Of a DNA stretch of 64,000 bases, positions 1 through 13,133 are shown piece by piece. Numbering within the stretch: position 1 is the first letter of the stretch; each line of letters begins with the position of its first letter. The DNA comes from Hofstenia miamia (taxonomy: Eukaryota > Xenacoelomorpha > Acoela). The position numbers were made by a program, and so were the translations under genes. The stretch covers positions 629,392 to 693,391 of the forward strand of contig SCFE01000012.1 in the NCBI GenBank assembly GCA_004352715.1. The letters run 5' to 3'. The notes beneath the pieces are model-generated. The model ran no database searches. It was given only the letters and a program-made list of their open reading frames with translations, and had not been told where the DNA came from.

Positions 1-3000
1 ATATATGTAATTACTTATATGCTACCTTATATATATATATATATCTTGTTTTCGAATACCTTTTTATTTTCAGTTTGAAAGTATACGTGCTGTCTGAAAA
101 TTGGAACTAACTTAATTAGACTGGAAATTTAAAAGTTGCTTCTTTGAATGCATGGAACTGTGCTTAAATTCCAAATTTTATCGTGTTGAGTTTATTCTCA
201 ATTATAGCCTCATTAGCCTTAAACTGGTTTTTAACACATTTTCTTAAAATTTTCGCAATTCCATTATTTGATTTGAAAATCGGTGAATATGTACACATCT
301 ATTAGTGGAAGCAATTTTGAAAATATGTGTCAAAATGTATTACTCTACATGAATTACTTGAAAAGGTTCACTATTTTCATTAAAAATTCCAATATTTTAA
401 ATTATTTCCATGTTTAATGCTGAGATATTACGTTAGTGCTGAGGATCGAGGAATCTCAGAAAATAACTTCCGATAATGTATCTGCACTGAATGAACATTA
501 CGGATTTTTTATAAAGTATTATAAATTGACAATCAAAAACGCTTGAAAAACATTGGTTTTCTTATGTTTCGTTTATGTCAATTTTAGACTTCTTTTATAA
601 AAAATCTCATTACTTAAAATTTCATAATCTTTGTATATTTTTAAAAATGAAATTTCAATACGGACTGCTGAATTATTTTTTGGAGTGCATTATTCATAAG
701 TCCGCACTTCCGCAATCAACCGCAATTATTTATTGTGGTCAAGTGTGTGCATAAACATTTACAACTCTTGTGCAGAAATGCATTTTATTTGTGAATGTTT
801 TAACTAACATTAATAACTAACGAAAATATTGTAAATATAATCTTTTCACCAGTCTTAAAATTTATGAAAATTTGATAGATCAAGTTGATTATATAAAGGG
901 GAGAATAAAATTTAATGATTTTTTCGAATGTTCATTTTCTTCAGCCTGTTTTGCTGTTCTATTTTATGTAATAATGCAAAATAGATCTCAATAAATGAGA
1001 CAGCTCCTACTATTAATATTGAAAATATTTTTAGAATTTTCAGAAATTATCGGTACAGCTCCTACTATTAATATTGAAAATATTTTTAGAATTTTCAGAA
1101 ATTATCGGTAATTTTCTTTTGCAAAAATGTTAAAAATGTGCTATTTTCTAAGTATTTTAGGTTTACTTACAAATTATGTTAATTGATTATAATTTTCTTA
1201 GAAATCGAATTAAAACAAAAATATTGTTATATAACACCAGTTAGTAATATATAATTTGGATCAAACGGTATCTATCAGAAAAAACCCTTCCTCGTAAACA
1301 AATCTGGCGATTAATTTTAGTAGATATTTGCATACAAAATAGTGATTATAATTTGTTTATTGAACATATTAAAATTGAAGTTAACAAAAAATTTTCAAAA
1401 TTAGCATTGCAATAATTAAAAATCATCTACAAAGGTTTAATTTGAATAATCAATAATTGAAATTGATTAACTAATCAAATCATCTTTTCAATTGAAATTG
1501 TTCAATACGTTTAAATTGATTAATTTTAATTGAAATACCACTTTGTCAATTTCCATGTTAGAATTTTGAAATTCTATAAGTCTGTAGCTTTTTATTATGT
1601 TCACAAGAACAGCTAAGGCCATAATTTAGGGCATGAACAATGTGTATTTAAAATGACATTGAATTAAACCATTAAAATATTTAATTCAAAGTCATTCTTA
1701 AAAAAATGTATACATGCATTTACATGTAGATGTAAATCAGTAATCAAATGACATTTCAAAAGTTACTTTGTTCAATTTTGGATATTACATGTATACCGAC
1801 ATTTTTCTTACTAATAAATTTAAAAGAATGTAGTTTGTCATTACCCATAAACTGCAAAATTTGCTTTGTAATTAAATTTCCCTTGACTTTCGATAATCTT
1901 CCCAATTAATGTATTGAAGACTGATCAAAGCATATATAAAATGAAACTGATACTAAAGAAAAGTAATAGGTCTAAATGTTTCACTATTAATACTAAATCT
2001 AGAAGAAATTGTTGAACTTAAGAAATGTTAAATGTTGAAATAATGTTTAATAGCTTTGGTTTCTAAATATTTTAAAATTCATAAATAACTCAATATAACG
2101 AGTGATCCGAGAATTTTTCAAAAATAAATATTTACTTTATTCACACTAGCAAAAAGTATTTTCTCTTAGTTGAGTACATTTTTTGGATTTTTCTGCATAA
2201 TTTAGTGATGCTAAAACGAATTTAAGCTAATTTTCACAATGAAAATATTACTTTAGGAAATATTATGACATTAAATGTATTTTGATTTTAATATCCTCAA
2301 TGTTTTCTATTAATCCAAAAGCCATGAGCCCAGAATATAGTCTAAATTGGATTGTTTTCAAATTCCTTTAATTGAGATATTATCAAGACTAAGCTTTTCA
2401 GCAAACATTTCTTTAATTATCAAATAACTAATATATAGATCGTTTTCATTGATCAGAGCCTACAGAGGCTATATCAAGTCGTTTTATACTTTCAATGTGT
2501 TTTTTCTGCAGATTTTAATATGTTTTAGATAAACCCCATTCATACAGGAAGCTCTTGATTAATTGATGTAATTTTCCAATTTTCATTACTAAACCACCAA
2601 ACTTTTTAAGAAAAACATTCATTGACATTTCAGAAAATCACGTTTCTTAAATTTAGCAAAGAAATTTCCAGTTTGTCTCATGCTAAGATATAGCCTTTCA
2701 GCGACAATGAAACTGATTTTAATGAACTTTTGTTAGAAACGAGTGGCAGAGACGTTTAATTTCAATGTAATGATAGACTTTTAATAAATTAAGATTAGAT
2801 TTTTACTCAAAAATTAGTTGTGTGTAAAAGGACATTCAAATTCGTAATTCTCGTCCCAAAATTGACTGAAATCAGGGAATAAAATGTGTCACTTAATTTT
2901 TTGGCATACAGTGTAATTTTAATAACTTTTTCAACTATTGAATTTTTTATACGAATAATTGCTTCACATGTGATTCCTCTAAACTGCATTATTAACAGCC

Positions 3001-3239
3001 TACTTTTTACAATAAGCTTAGTAGTGCATATATAGACTATTAAGTATTACGCTGCATAAATAAAATTTGCATTATTTCAAAAAACATATTTGAAGGAAAC
3101 GATACATTATTTAATGAAATAATTAAACAGGAATTTTCATTAATATTTTCATATATCAACATATTTTACAATTTTAAAGAAGGGATTTTTACGATTTCTC
3201 TAAAGTTGAGAGGAATGCTTTCTAAGTTTACATTTCAGC
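1..3239. other. AT-rich spacer without recognisable genes
   Basis: No open frame here shows a domain, a codon pattern or splice-bounded structure that I can defend. The stretch is AT-rich with short AT runs near its start and one small tandem duplication, listed separately. Undetected short exons cannot be excluded. Confidence 0.6.
1001..1110. repeat. 55-bp unit in two perfect tandem copies
   Basis: The unit beginning CAGCTCCTACTATTAATATT runs 1001-1055 and is repeated without visible change at 1056-1110. Its ends give no transposon signature. It looks like a recent replication-slippage duplication or an assembly stutter. Confidence 0.9.
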
Positions 3240-3384
3240 CATCATCTATATGTCAAAATCTGCTTGAAATGTGGTAGATTTGGACACAAAAAAATGCATG
3301 AAAAATTACAATTACGCAATGTCCAAACAAAAATTTTAAAGATCAGCATTGTTCTATTAACCGTTTTATTAATTCCAAAAAGTA

Positions 3385-3530
3385 TAATAACAACATAGCA
3401 AATCATTACGAAATCCTTCATTAATGTTGCCATTCGAACCTGGAATTCACTACCTAAAGAAATTAAAGATATTGAAATATTAAAATTTTTATACACGTAT
3501 GTGTTATAAATGTGGAATGTATAGACACTA
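3385..3530 (+). pseudogene. LINE 3' end: C-terminus of a CR1/Jockey-like polyprotein
   Basis: A forward frame reads SFINVAIRTWNSLPKEIK and then a short tail. The WNSLP motif is typical of the extreme C-terminus of CR1/Jockey-type LINE proteins, where it is followed by a basic FKxxL-like segment. The same motif recurs near 8660 (TWNSLPKETK) and in altered form near 11890 (LWNNLPVEI). Only the last 50 or so codons survive and there is no RT upstream, so this is a truncated tail. It directly precedes the zinc-knuckle region of another LINE. Confidence 0.65.
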
Positions 3531-3544
3531 ACGAAACAAGGGTT

Positions 3545-5725
3545 TAAATAAATCACATGTGTGCATGTTCTGTGCAGAAAATCATATATATACAAATTGT
3601 CCAAATGAGAATAATCCTTGTAAACATAAATGTGTAAATTGCAGCTCTTCATACCTTGATAAATGTAATCATTCTACTTTTTCGAAGGATTGTCCTATTT
3701 ATCTGTCCAAATTAAGCAAATATTTCAGAAAACAGAAACTGATGATTGACCAACACAATCAAAAAGCGTAAATCTTCAAGATCTTTACCTAATTAACTGT
3801 AATTTATACCATTACGCAACTACTTTCGTACCAAGTGAGGCATGTCAAAGTAACAATATTTATAATTATTCACCTTCCTTAAGACTAAAGCTCCATGGAA
3901 TTTTGTACTTAATGGTAGATCTCTAAAAATCATCAAAGACTTAAATTCTTTATTAATTGATATTCTCACATATGAAACAGATGGCTATATAGTTAGTGAA
4001 TCTTTGGTTTCACTGTGAACATTCTGAAAGATAGTCGCAACTAGCTGGATATTTTTGTTTTAGAAAAAATCGAAAAATTTCGAATAAAAGACACATAGGT
4101 GGTGGTGTATGTATTTATGTTAAATGCAATATTGAAGGTAGTCTCGTAGTATTTGGTGAAGCAATTAATATAGAATTATTGTGGATAAAATACTGTTTAA
4201 GAAGAAGTCAATATATATCTTGCCGGATTGTACAATCCACCAAATGTACCGATTGCTAAGAAAAATGAATTGCGAGATTGTATCTCTGATTGCATAGAAA
4301 ATTTAATTTTTAGTAACCAGGCATTATTTTTTATTCGCGATGACTTTATTGATCTCAATGTTGATGAGCTTTCAAGTTCTATCTGGATGACAAAACTCAA
4401 TAATAAAAATACAAGAAAATTAAGAAACCTAGATAATGTTATAACTTCTCATTCAAATTTATATTAAAATTGTTATACATTTCAAGCTGGGGTTTCTACA
4501 GATCATCTTGGATTAGTAGCAGAATCTTCACATATAGCTGCATTGAAAAAGTGACAATTTCATTTCAAATTATTAACGGAAAAAACATTGAAAAACTAAA
4601 CTGTTTAATGAATGATATTAATTTTGAAATGTTTGAAGAAATCATACAATACGATATTGCTGAAGGGACCGGTATTATTTTGTCCGACAATGAAAAATTA
4701 CATTGACAGAGCATGTCCAATAATTAATGTTAAAAGGACAAATATGGATCCAATTTTCGTGACTCCTCAAATTAAATATTTAATGAGAAAAAAAGAAATT
4801 AATATGTAAAAAACAATTTCGTAGACATAATGAAATGCTTGAAAGAATTAATAATGAAATTAAAAGAAGTATTTCAAGGAAAAATCTAAAAAATAGTGGG
4901 CTTCTGTAAATCAACTTATGGGACGCAATACATTATCAACGATGCATAAAGACTTTGATGAAAATAAATTCAACAAAGTGTTTACTAATATATCAAATGG
5001 TTTGAATTACAAACAACCTAGAACTCCTAGTGTAGATAGTGAAGAGATTCCATCCCTAACATGCATCAAGCATATCATGAATTGAAGAACGTCAAAAAAC
5101 ATCAACAGGATACAACGAAATCCCATATTAGTTTATTAAAAAATTTTCGTATATAATTACACCAATAGTTTATTATATATTTGAGGACTCCTTAGAACTA
5201 CTAAATTCCCGACAATTTGGAAAACGGCTATAATAATACCAAATCCAAAATCACAACCGCCTAAACTGCATAATGTAAGACTAATTAGCATCATTTCAAT
5301 ATTGTCAAGAACCTTTTGTAGTTAATATTCACATCAAAGATATCTACAATAGTCATTTAAATATAAATCAGCATGGATTCCGAACAAATGCAACAACAAC
5401 AAATGCCATTATTTAACTACAAAATAGAGTTCAGTCATATAAAAATGGAAATTATGATTATGTGAGATTAATCAGCTTTGATATCAAGAAAGTCTTTGAC
5501 AATGTAAATCATTATATTTTATTTGAAAAGTTCAACAATGTAACACATTTAAATCCGTACATCATTAATTTGTTGGTAGTTTCATTGGTAATTGACAAGA
5601 AAATGTTAAATATAATAACAGACTTTCGGATATGGAAAAGATCAACAAAAGTGTCCCTCCAGGTTCTGTTCTTGGCTTATATTTGTTCAATATATGGATT
5701 GATTCTTAAAATTGTAAATCTTTAA
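3545..5725 (+). pseudogene. Decayed CR1/Jockey-like LINE (zinc knuckle, endonuclease and RT remnants)
   Basis: Fragments appear in the order of a non-LTR retrotransposon. At 3559-3771 an open frame of 70 codons carries Cys/His clusters such as CMFCAENHIYTNCP, like the zinc knuckles of LINE ORF1. At 4090-4260 an apurinic-endonuclease-like stretch reads GGGVCIYVKCN and then YNPPNVPIAKK. From about 5200 reverse-transcriptase segments follow: WKTAIIIPNPK, QHGFRTNATTTNAI, FDIKKVFDNVNHYILFEKF and VPPGSVLG. Frameshifts and stops separate all of these, so no functional protein is possible. The VPPG segment and the palm region are cut short near 5700, where a second RT remnant begins. The family assignment rests on motif order and not on a database match. 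Confidence 0.75.
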
Positions 5726-5779
5726 ATATTACAAATATTATTTCTATGAATGAAATGGGAATTCACAATAATATATTAT

Positions 5780-7465
5780 ATTAAGAAAAAATTAAGTTTT
5801 GTTTCATAACTTTACATTTGTTTAAAAAACTATTACAAGACTTAAACTTTAATAAATCACAAAGAACGTCTAAAATACCAACGTGGTTTTTTAAGCAATC
5901 CATGCCAATGTTATGTAGACCATTATGTGATATTTTAAGCCAATAAATTTCTGAGGATGTGTTTCCGAATGATTTGAAAGTAGCACAAATCATACCTACA
6001 TACAAACAAGTGATACTGAAAATGCAATTAATTTTTTGCCTATATTCAGAAATTGTTTGAACAATAAAAATACTGAAAGCGTCAAGAACAGAAATACAAA
6101 CTAAATATAATAATTATAGACCAATTTCAGTACTCCCAATACTAAATATAATACTAAAAAAATAATATATAACAATATAAATAAATATATTGAGAAATAT
6201 AATTTACTTCGATTGGTACAATTTGGATTAAAAAAATCATTTATCAACTAATGATGCATTAATTCATGTCTTAGATGATTGGAGAAAGTACGTTGACAAG
6301 AACCAAAGTGTATTCATTTTACTTCTAGATTTATCCAAGGCATTCAATTCAATTGAGAATAATATGTTAATAAATAAATTTCTACAAATATACCATTTTG
6401 AAGTATCAGCAATAAATTTTATTTGATCATATTTAATTAATTGACAGCAATACGTAAAAATTTAAGACATATCACATCATTCAGTGATAATTAACCATGG
6501 AATCCCAGATGGTTCAGCACTAGGATCACTATTATTTAAAATTTATATAAATTACATCAAATTTGATAATAAGATACAAGGCATACAGGGTGTTGATGAT
6601 AAATTATTATATACAATCAAATATAGAGATTTATTCAATGCATTAGACAGAGTTATCTTATATTTTGATGAGAATAAAATGAAGTTAAATATTGAAATAA
6701 AAAAGTTCATGGTATTAAACAATTCAAATGATGAGAAACTAAGCTTACAAGTAAACAATATAATAATAGAAGAAAAACATTAATTTGGATACCTAGGCAT
6801 TATTTTTGATAATAAATTAAAATTTAAATAACATATTTATAAAATAATGGCGCAAGGGATCAAACGACTCTGAAAATACAAAGCATTATACCAATTAAAT
6901 GAAAAATTATGATCTTGCAATCATATATTGTTCTTCAGTATTTATATTCATCATGTTTGTTGACAAACTTGCCGAAAATATAAAAAATAGGCTTAAAAGA
7001 ATGCTGAATTGGAGTTTAATAATAATCTGTAAAATAGTAATAAAAAACAATTCAGAAGAATTTAAATCTTTTTTCATTGGACTATTTACAAAAACTAAAA
7101 TCATTACAAAATTTTTTCAAAATTTCATCAAATATACATATTAGAACCAAGTGCTATAGAAAAATTAAATTTACAAAAAGAATCACGAAGAACTGTTTTA
7201 TCAATTACTGTATAAATTTATAGAACAAAATTTGAATTTTAAGAAGAAATTAAGTTTAAGTAATTTAAGAAAAAAATTAAAATAGAATTATCAAAAAAAG
7301 AGAATAACCTATTTGAATAGTCAAAGAATAAAGTATGTAACTAAGTAATATCAATTTGCAACTAAGTAAAAATTATACAAAAACTAAATTTACTTTAAAT
7401 CTTAAGTGTTTTTATACTTTTTTGTAATTTAGAAAGGTTTTAAATAAATTATTATTATTAAGTCT
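5780..7465 (+). pseudogene. Second decayed LINE reverse transcriptase
   Basis: A separate RT copy lies head-to-tail after the previous one. Readable segments in order are VFPNDLKVAQIIPTYK, NNYRPISVLPIL, LLLDLSKAFNSIENNML and, from 6484, HGIPDGSALGSLLFKIYINY followed by GVDDKLLYTIK. The catalytic YxDD box has become GVDD. The longest surviving frame is 99 codons (6484-6783). The 3' end is a run of ATT units near 7447-7460, as expected for a LINE tail. Multiple frameshifts make it inactive. It is diverged from the copy at 3.5-5.7 kb, so the two are independent insertions and not one element. Confidence 0.7.
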
Positions 7466-7959
7466 ATTGATTAAATCATTTGATAAATTACCATTGTACT
7501 CCCAACATTAAATCCAATCGTTGGTTCTTAGGAATTTTATTAGTCTTAATATAACCAAGTATATACATATATTTCAACTTGCAAGTCCATCTTCAGTATA
7601 TTCCAATTTATGACCCATCAAAATTGCAATAGTTAGTATTCTCTCTAAATTTTAAATGACGGTAGATTTAATTTTGTATCCATAATCTTATTTTATCTTT
7701 AGACTTGGTTGTAAGGCTTTTATATAAATGCTTCCAATAATTTCTAAATTTCTTGATTTTGATATATGGTAAAATATTTTAGTTTCAAATTTTAGTGTGC
7801 ATTTGATTGATTAGAAAATCTAAGTGATCCTACGTTCTTTAATTCTCCTAGAGAATTGTTAAGATAATTCTTTCAATAGCTTCCTGCTAACAATTTTAGA
7901 TCGCCTTTTTTCAGTTTATATGTTACGATATATACGATAACTGGTTGTAATTTATTAAA

Positions 7960-8800
7960 AATGTTAATGACATCTGCATATTCAAAGATAATATATATCA
8001 ATGTATTTAGCAATTGATTCTGTAGCACGTAATTGCAAGAAATTGTCAAAGTATTTTACCATGCATAAGTTACTTATAAATGAAAGTGAGACAGAATTGT
8101 ATATTTTGCGGCCTTCTACCACAAATTAAGATGTTTCAGCGTTAACTCATAATCTTAATAATATGAAGGTTCCAACTGCAGACAGTTTCAAGTATTTAGA
8201 AATATCTTTTGACTCAAAACAAAATTTTGAATTCCACTTTAATGCAATAGTTTAAACATTGGCTAAAACAATAAGAAATATGACAATGATATCAATGCAA
8301 TTACCAGCCTGTGCGATGATTCAATTGTTCCATGCATTTATAATGAGTCCCCTAAGCTATGCAAATATATTATTTACTGATCTCAAAGATAATTTTGTAT
8401 AGAAAACTTGATGTTCAATTAAGATGGTCACTACATATTTAAAGGGCGAATTTTTCCAGAGCTAAGTACTTTATTTCTAGTTCTATTCTTTCGCAATGCC
8501 GCTTATTATTTTGAACACGATGTTAACATTTTTTGAACTCATCAAGAAATTACCACCCTATATAATATTTTAATGCGTGATTTTATTCATAAGCAGAATT
8601 CCAGATCAAAACATTTTACTTGTGCTAAATATAGAAAAATAGTTTTGATGCAGTCATTCATTAATACCGCTATTTGAACTTGGAACTCACTACCTAAAGA
8701 GACAAAGATCATTGAAAGGCTGGAAACTTTTATGAAGCACATTAAAATTTTTCTTAAGCAAAAATATATCTCGAGCAATGCTTAGTTAGGATACAAATTC
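7960..8800 (+). pseudogene. LINE C-terminal fragment
   Basis: Broken forward frames show the region after the RT active site of a CR1/Jockey-like LINE: KLLINESETELYIL, SFKYLEISFDSKQNFEFH (the usual FKYLGxxxDxxLxF motif), AKTIRNMTM and SPLSYANILF. It ends with TWNSLPKETKIIERLETF near 8660-8730. No catalytic YxDD precedes it, so only the 3' third is present. The C-terminal segment resembles the one at 3.4 kb closely enough to suggest the same LINE family. Confidence 0.65.
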
Positions 8801-9424
8801 TACAATAATTATTATGCTACATCTCATTCTTCAAGTATCTTAGTAATTTTTGCCCAGCCTGTTAGATTTATTGTATAGTTGTTTTTGTTTTGGATGCATT
8901 TCTACGTATGTTTGTAAATTTTATTTCGCTATTCAGATAAAATATATTATCTTATCCATTGTAATCTTCACCACTTGTGCATTTTATTAGGTAAATTAGA
9001 ATAAATTTATTGGTTTCTTCGGTTGCTGATTTTAAATTGAATTTAATTTTTAGTTTTTCTTTTCTAAATTCAAATCTAAACTTTTCTTTAATTATTGATA
9101 TTAATCTTAGTTCCTTAATAATGTTTTCAGTGTGGAATTCTCTATATTTGATATTAAAGCAATATTCATAATTAGTTTCAAAGTATTTTTATCTAAAAAT
9201 TGAATTGAGCACCTAAATTATTTTAGTGGTAATGAATGACCTTTACAAAATTGATTTGTTTTTAAATACATTGAATCTAATATTGGACAATAGAACATTT
9301 CGTACTAGACTCACATCAACATGTAAGACACTAATTTGATTACATTTTAGTAACAGACAATACCAGTCCATGCCCCTTCTTATTCCACAATCTTACATCC
9401 CTCAAGTTTATTCAAGACCTACTT
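8801..9424. other. AT-rich spacer, no gene seen
   Basis: I see no domain-bearing frame or repeat structure between the LINE tail and the inverted-repeat element. Confidence 0.5.
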
Positions 9425-9426
9425 TA

Positions 9427-9976
9427 ATCACGGCCTGGCGATTTGCAGTACAAAAAACGAAAATTAGCAAAAAATACTCTTGCAAATAGGGAATTAGTGT
9501 AAATTTTTGTCCAAATATGCAATACAAAGAATATAAAAAATTCCCATCAAATTTGTGGAGTTATGCAACCATTGCATTTGCTTGGCAACAAAAAAAGGGG
9601 TCATCAAACAATTAAAGGTTTTCACAAGCAAAGAAATAAGTTAAATTTCTAGAAATATTTTATCTCAAAGTAGAAAGGTTAGAGCCACATTTCTGCTTAT
9701 GTATATCTATATTCGATGATTTTTATGAGGACAAATCATAAATTTTGATATGCAGAAAGATGATTTTTTATTGTTAACAGCCTCATTATATTTGAATGTG
9801 GTTTTTGCAATTTTTAAGAAATGAAAGCTCTTCAAAAAGTACATGGATGTGTACAATAGCTAATTTTTTGATTTGGTTACTTAAAATCATTTTTTTTGCA
9901 TCAAATCTTGGTCTGGGGCGAAGTGTGCTTGCGGCCTCATTTTTGTTAATTTTACTGCAAATCGCCAGGCCGTGAT
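9427..9976. mobile_element. 550-bp non-autonomous DNA transposon with perfect 24-bp TIRs and TA flanks
   Basis: The left end at 9427-9450 starts ATCACGGCCTGGCGATTTGC and the right end at 9953-9976 is its exact reverse complement over 24 bases. A TA dinucleotide flanks each side (9425-9426 and 9977-9978), which fits TA-target integration as in Tc1/mariner elements. The interior has no coding capacity. Perfect identity of the ends suggests a fairly recent insertion. The superfamily is inferred only from the TA flanks. Confidence 0.85.
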
Positions 9977-10525
9977 TACATTAGGCTTTGTTCAACTCTA
10001 AAAAACTCGAGAGCTGAAATAAGGATATTAATAACTTAAATCAGCGCTCTCATCACAAATTAGGCTTCCTATGCATTCTGCATCAAATTCAAGTGCATTT
10101 GTTTAGAAATTTTTTTATCCTCAAAGGAAAATAGTGGTTAAATATTGTATCAAGTGCTTTAATTTAATGCAAAGCGTTGCACGTAAGCCGTTCTACTGCA
10201 AAGTGTTCCAATGAATTTTTGTCTAACTTTCTTTCCCTCAGTTTTGTGTCCAAATTTTTAAAAATTTAAGGAAGTTTTTGAGCTTGCAGACCATCTATTA
10301 AAAATCACCAAACGATCACCAAAATCAATATCAAACTATATATTTACAACAGTATATGCACTCTTAGGCTTGTTCCTTTCGAAACTGCATTTATTTGAAA
10401 AAAAAACTAAGATTAGATTAGTATTTTGAGCAAATATTTATGATATAAAGATGTTTTGTGAACATACTTGGCTCGGTTTTTCGAATACACTGATGTAGGA
10501 GGCAGATAATAGAAACTTTGACTTT

Positions 10526-10617
10526 TAGGCCACTGTTAGACTAGATGATTGGTAGCAAGAAAAGTTACAAAATCACGTTACATCGCTAATTATCTCCGTA
10601 GTTAGACGTGGCCTTAG
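10526..10617. mobile_element. Short MITE of the TAAGGCTACG family
   Basis: The left end TAGGCCACTGTTAGAC and the right end GTTAGACGTGGCCTTA are imperfect inverted repeats enclosing about 90 bp. The ends resemble those of the neighbouring element and of the elements at 54.9 and 61.1 kb. End coordinates are good to a few bases. Confidence 0.55.
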
Positions 10618-10804
10618 GCTAGGTGATTGGTTAAAAAGTAATCTGTCACATTTGAAAGCATTGCACGTCTAACCACCCAAGATTTGGCGATCACAAAAAA
10701 TTCGTGCGGATTTGATTTCTTTGTGATCGTCACATCGCCAAATATCTCGGGTGGTTAGGCGTGCCATCACTTTTTAACCAATCACTAGTTTAAACGTAGC
10801 CTTA
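10612..10804. mobile_element. Hairpin MITE with long imperfect inverted repeats
   Basis: The left side reads AGGCTAGGTGATTGGTTAAA and the right side TTTAACCAATCACTAGTTTA followed by ACGTAGCCTTA. Complementarity continues inward (TTGGCGATCACAAA opposite TTTGTGATCGTCACATCGCC), so most of the roughly 190 bp could fold into one stem-loop. It is non-coding. The terminus belongs to the TAAGGCTACGGTTA-like family seen elsewhere in this window. Confidence 0.7.
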
Positions 10805-11224
10805 CGAATTAACCTAAATATATTGAGTTAAGTAAAAAACACTGGATTATTATGTAAACAAAAGCTTTAGTGAAGAATATTCGGTTTATATAAAATAAAT
10901 CATTGATTGACTATAATTTCATGTAAAATCAATTGTAACCAAGCGACAATTCAACGTTATTGACTAGTATATCGCACTGTTTACAATGTTTGTTTACTTT
11001 ATCTATACACAAACGTGTTTGCAGGCCTGTGAGTTTTCTTTTTCTGTATTGATATACTTTTGTTTTTTCTCATACATTTATAAAATTGTTACAGGCTTTT
11101 TCTTTGGACATTGGGCTCTTCTTGGGAAATGTTTATTCCCATTCCTTAAATAAAATCCACACTCTATATAGCAAGAAACTGAATTAGGAATATTTCTACT
11201 TTTCAGGTAAAATCATTTACTATG

Positions 11225-11995
11225 AAGATTCCCTAAAGGAACACTTGATTACCCATCTAAGACAAGAATTATTAGTCTTAACATCTACAGCATTTTTGGC
11301 AGAACCAGGATGCACTAAATTTACGAATTCTGGAACAAAGTCATACACTCATGGAAATTTCAACCTGATAATGCTTTTTAAATGTATTAATGGTAAGTTA
11401 TTCACTGGGAGGGGGGGGGTAAAACTTATAAAGGTGTTCCTCAGGACACTATCTTAGGGTCTCTGTTTTTTTCGTTTTATGTTAATGATTGAAATGGCAA
11501 CCTAAACAATGATTGTGGAATAGTGAAATATGCTGATGATGCGTTTATATACATACATGATGATCAAATGGAAACGTCTATTTGAAAATTAGAAAACAAA
11601 TATTTTATTGCCAAATTACTCAAGTGGAATCCTTCAAATTTCTTGGAATAACATTCGATAACTAATTTAGCAATGAGGATTAAAGCTAATGCACATGTAG
11701 GAAATTTTGGAAATGCCAACATGAAATCAATGTTTGTATTAAGTCATTACAGATACTGAAATCTTTATTTAATAATATAAACCACTCACTAATAAAAAAA
11801 TCGATTCACAAATAAAATGGACAGCAAACATTAATAATTATAATTACTTGACAATATTCAATTTTAAACTCAACAATTGAACTATGGAATAATTTACCAG
11901 TTGAGATAGAACGAATCAAAACGGCATACAATTTAAAAATATACAATATATCCCCAAAATTGGTTCTATCATTTAAAGGCTTTCAGTTATTTTAA
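11225..11995 (+). pseudogene. LINE RT palm and C-terminal fragment
   Basis: A G-rich run near 11409-11417 precedes a frame reading GVPQDTILGSLFFSFYVND. A stop follows, then CGIVKYADDAFIYIH, which contains the RT active-site YADD box. Near 11870-11990 another frame reads STIELWNNLPVEIERIK, the WNxLP C-terminal signature also seen at 3.4 and 8.7 kb. Stops and frameshifts divide the pieces, and the region between palm and C-terminus is compressed, so an internal deletion is likely. Confidence 0.75.
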
Positions 11996-11999
11996 AACT

Positions 12000-13133
12000 A
12001 TTAATTAGCAATAAACTGTGTAAACTGTAAATTATTACTCCATATTTTGTTGTTGTTTTTTTATTGCTTTGTATTTTATGTTGTCATTGAGGTGGTTAGT
12101 AATCAGGCTTGCCGTTGTGTGAGTTTTTCTACACAACAACCAATACAACAGCAAATTGTTATGTCAGACAACAGGCCCAACACAACAGTGTCATAAATAT
12201 ATTCGTAAGAATTCCATTAAACAAGTGTTTCAAGGATACCAAATGTTTAGCCATTCTTCTCGAACCAATAAAAATTCGAGTCCTGCCGGGCCGGGACCAA
12301 AAAAAGCACATATGGGACTAGGGTCCATTTTTCAACAACTGAGATCTGGGCCAATTTTTTTTCAAATATTTTCTTATGTATCATATACCGGTGTATTTGC
12401 AAGTTTATTAAGCTAAAATAGATCTGTAATGTCTCCATTCCACATTAAATTTGATTAATAATGGCAAATATTAGCACAATAGATAAATTAAGATACTTTC
12501 CAAAAATAGTTGCACGGATCTGAGTCCAGCGGGAACGGAGGAACAGAACTAAATCTCACAAGAATGCGCTGGAACCGAATCTGAGAATTTGACTAGTAGA
12601 CTGAACCAGTACGGGCTGGGACTGAAAATGCGTGGTGACGCAGTTCTCTATTTTCAACATAACTACAATAAACAGAAATTGCTATTAGGCCTTGCATTGA
12701 AATGTATTCTTATCCTAAGCTGTTTGACGATCTTGCAACAAAAATACTTATGACCACCTCAGCCGCTTTTCCAGTTTGATTTTTTTTGTTAAGCAACAAA
12801 AATAACATGGAAAAGAATATAAGATGCAAAACTACATGCAAGTGGGGAAGATCATTAAAAAATTTGATCTATTTCCACATTGGTGTTATTATTTATGAAG
12901 CTAGCTTTTAATTGATCGGGTGTAGCTTAAACTTTCGTTAAGATATGAAGCAATTTATTATTACATAGTGTCGCATAGAAAAACAATGATATAGAAAAAG
13001 AATATGTACGAACAATTGGTCAGACACGATTAAATAGAAACGATTAATCAAAGTTTAAACACAATATCATTTTCTTCCAACCAAAGCAATATTTTCATTT
13101 TTTGCCACTAAAAGCATAATAATAATGCTGCAA
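12000..13133. other. Spacer with repeat-like GC-richer patches, no gene
   Basis: Around 12270-12360 and 12520-12640 the GC content rises, with phrases such as CCTGCCGGGCCGGGACC and CGGGCTGGGACTG. This resembles old transposon ends, but I could not pair them as clean inverted repeats. No coding region is supported. Confidence 0.4.

Noticed and set aside
3242-3652. A 136-codon reverse-strand open frame
   Set aside because: It lies antisense to the LINE tail and zinc-knuckle region, is rich in Tyr, Ile and Phe as expected from AT-rich DNA, and has no domain.
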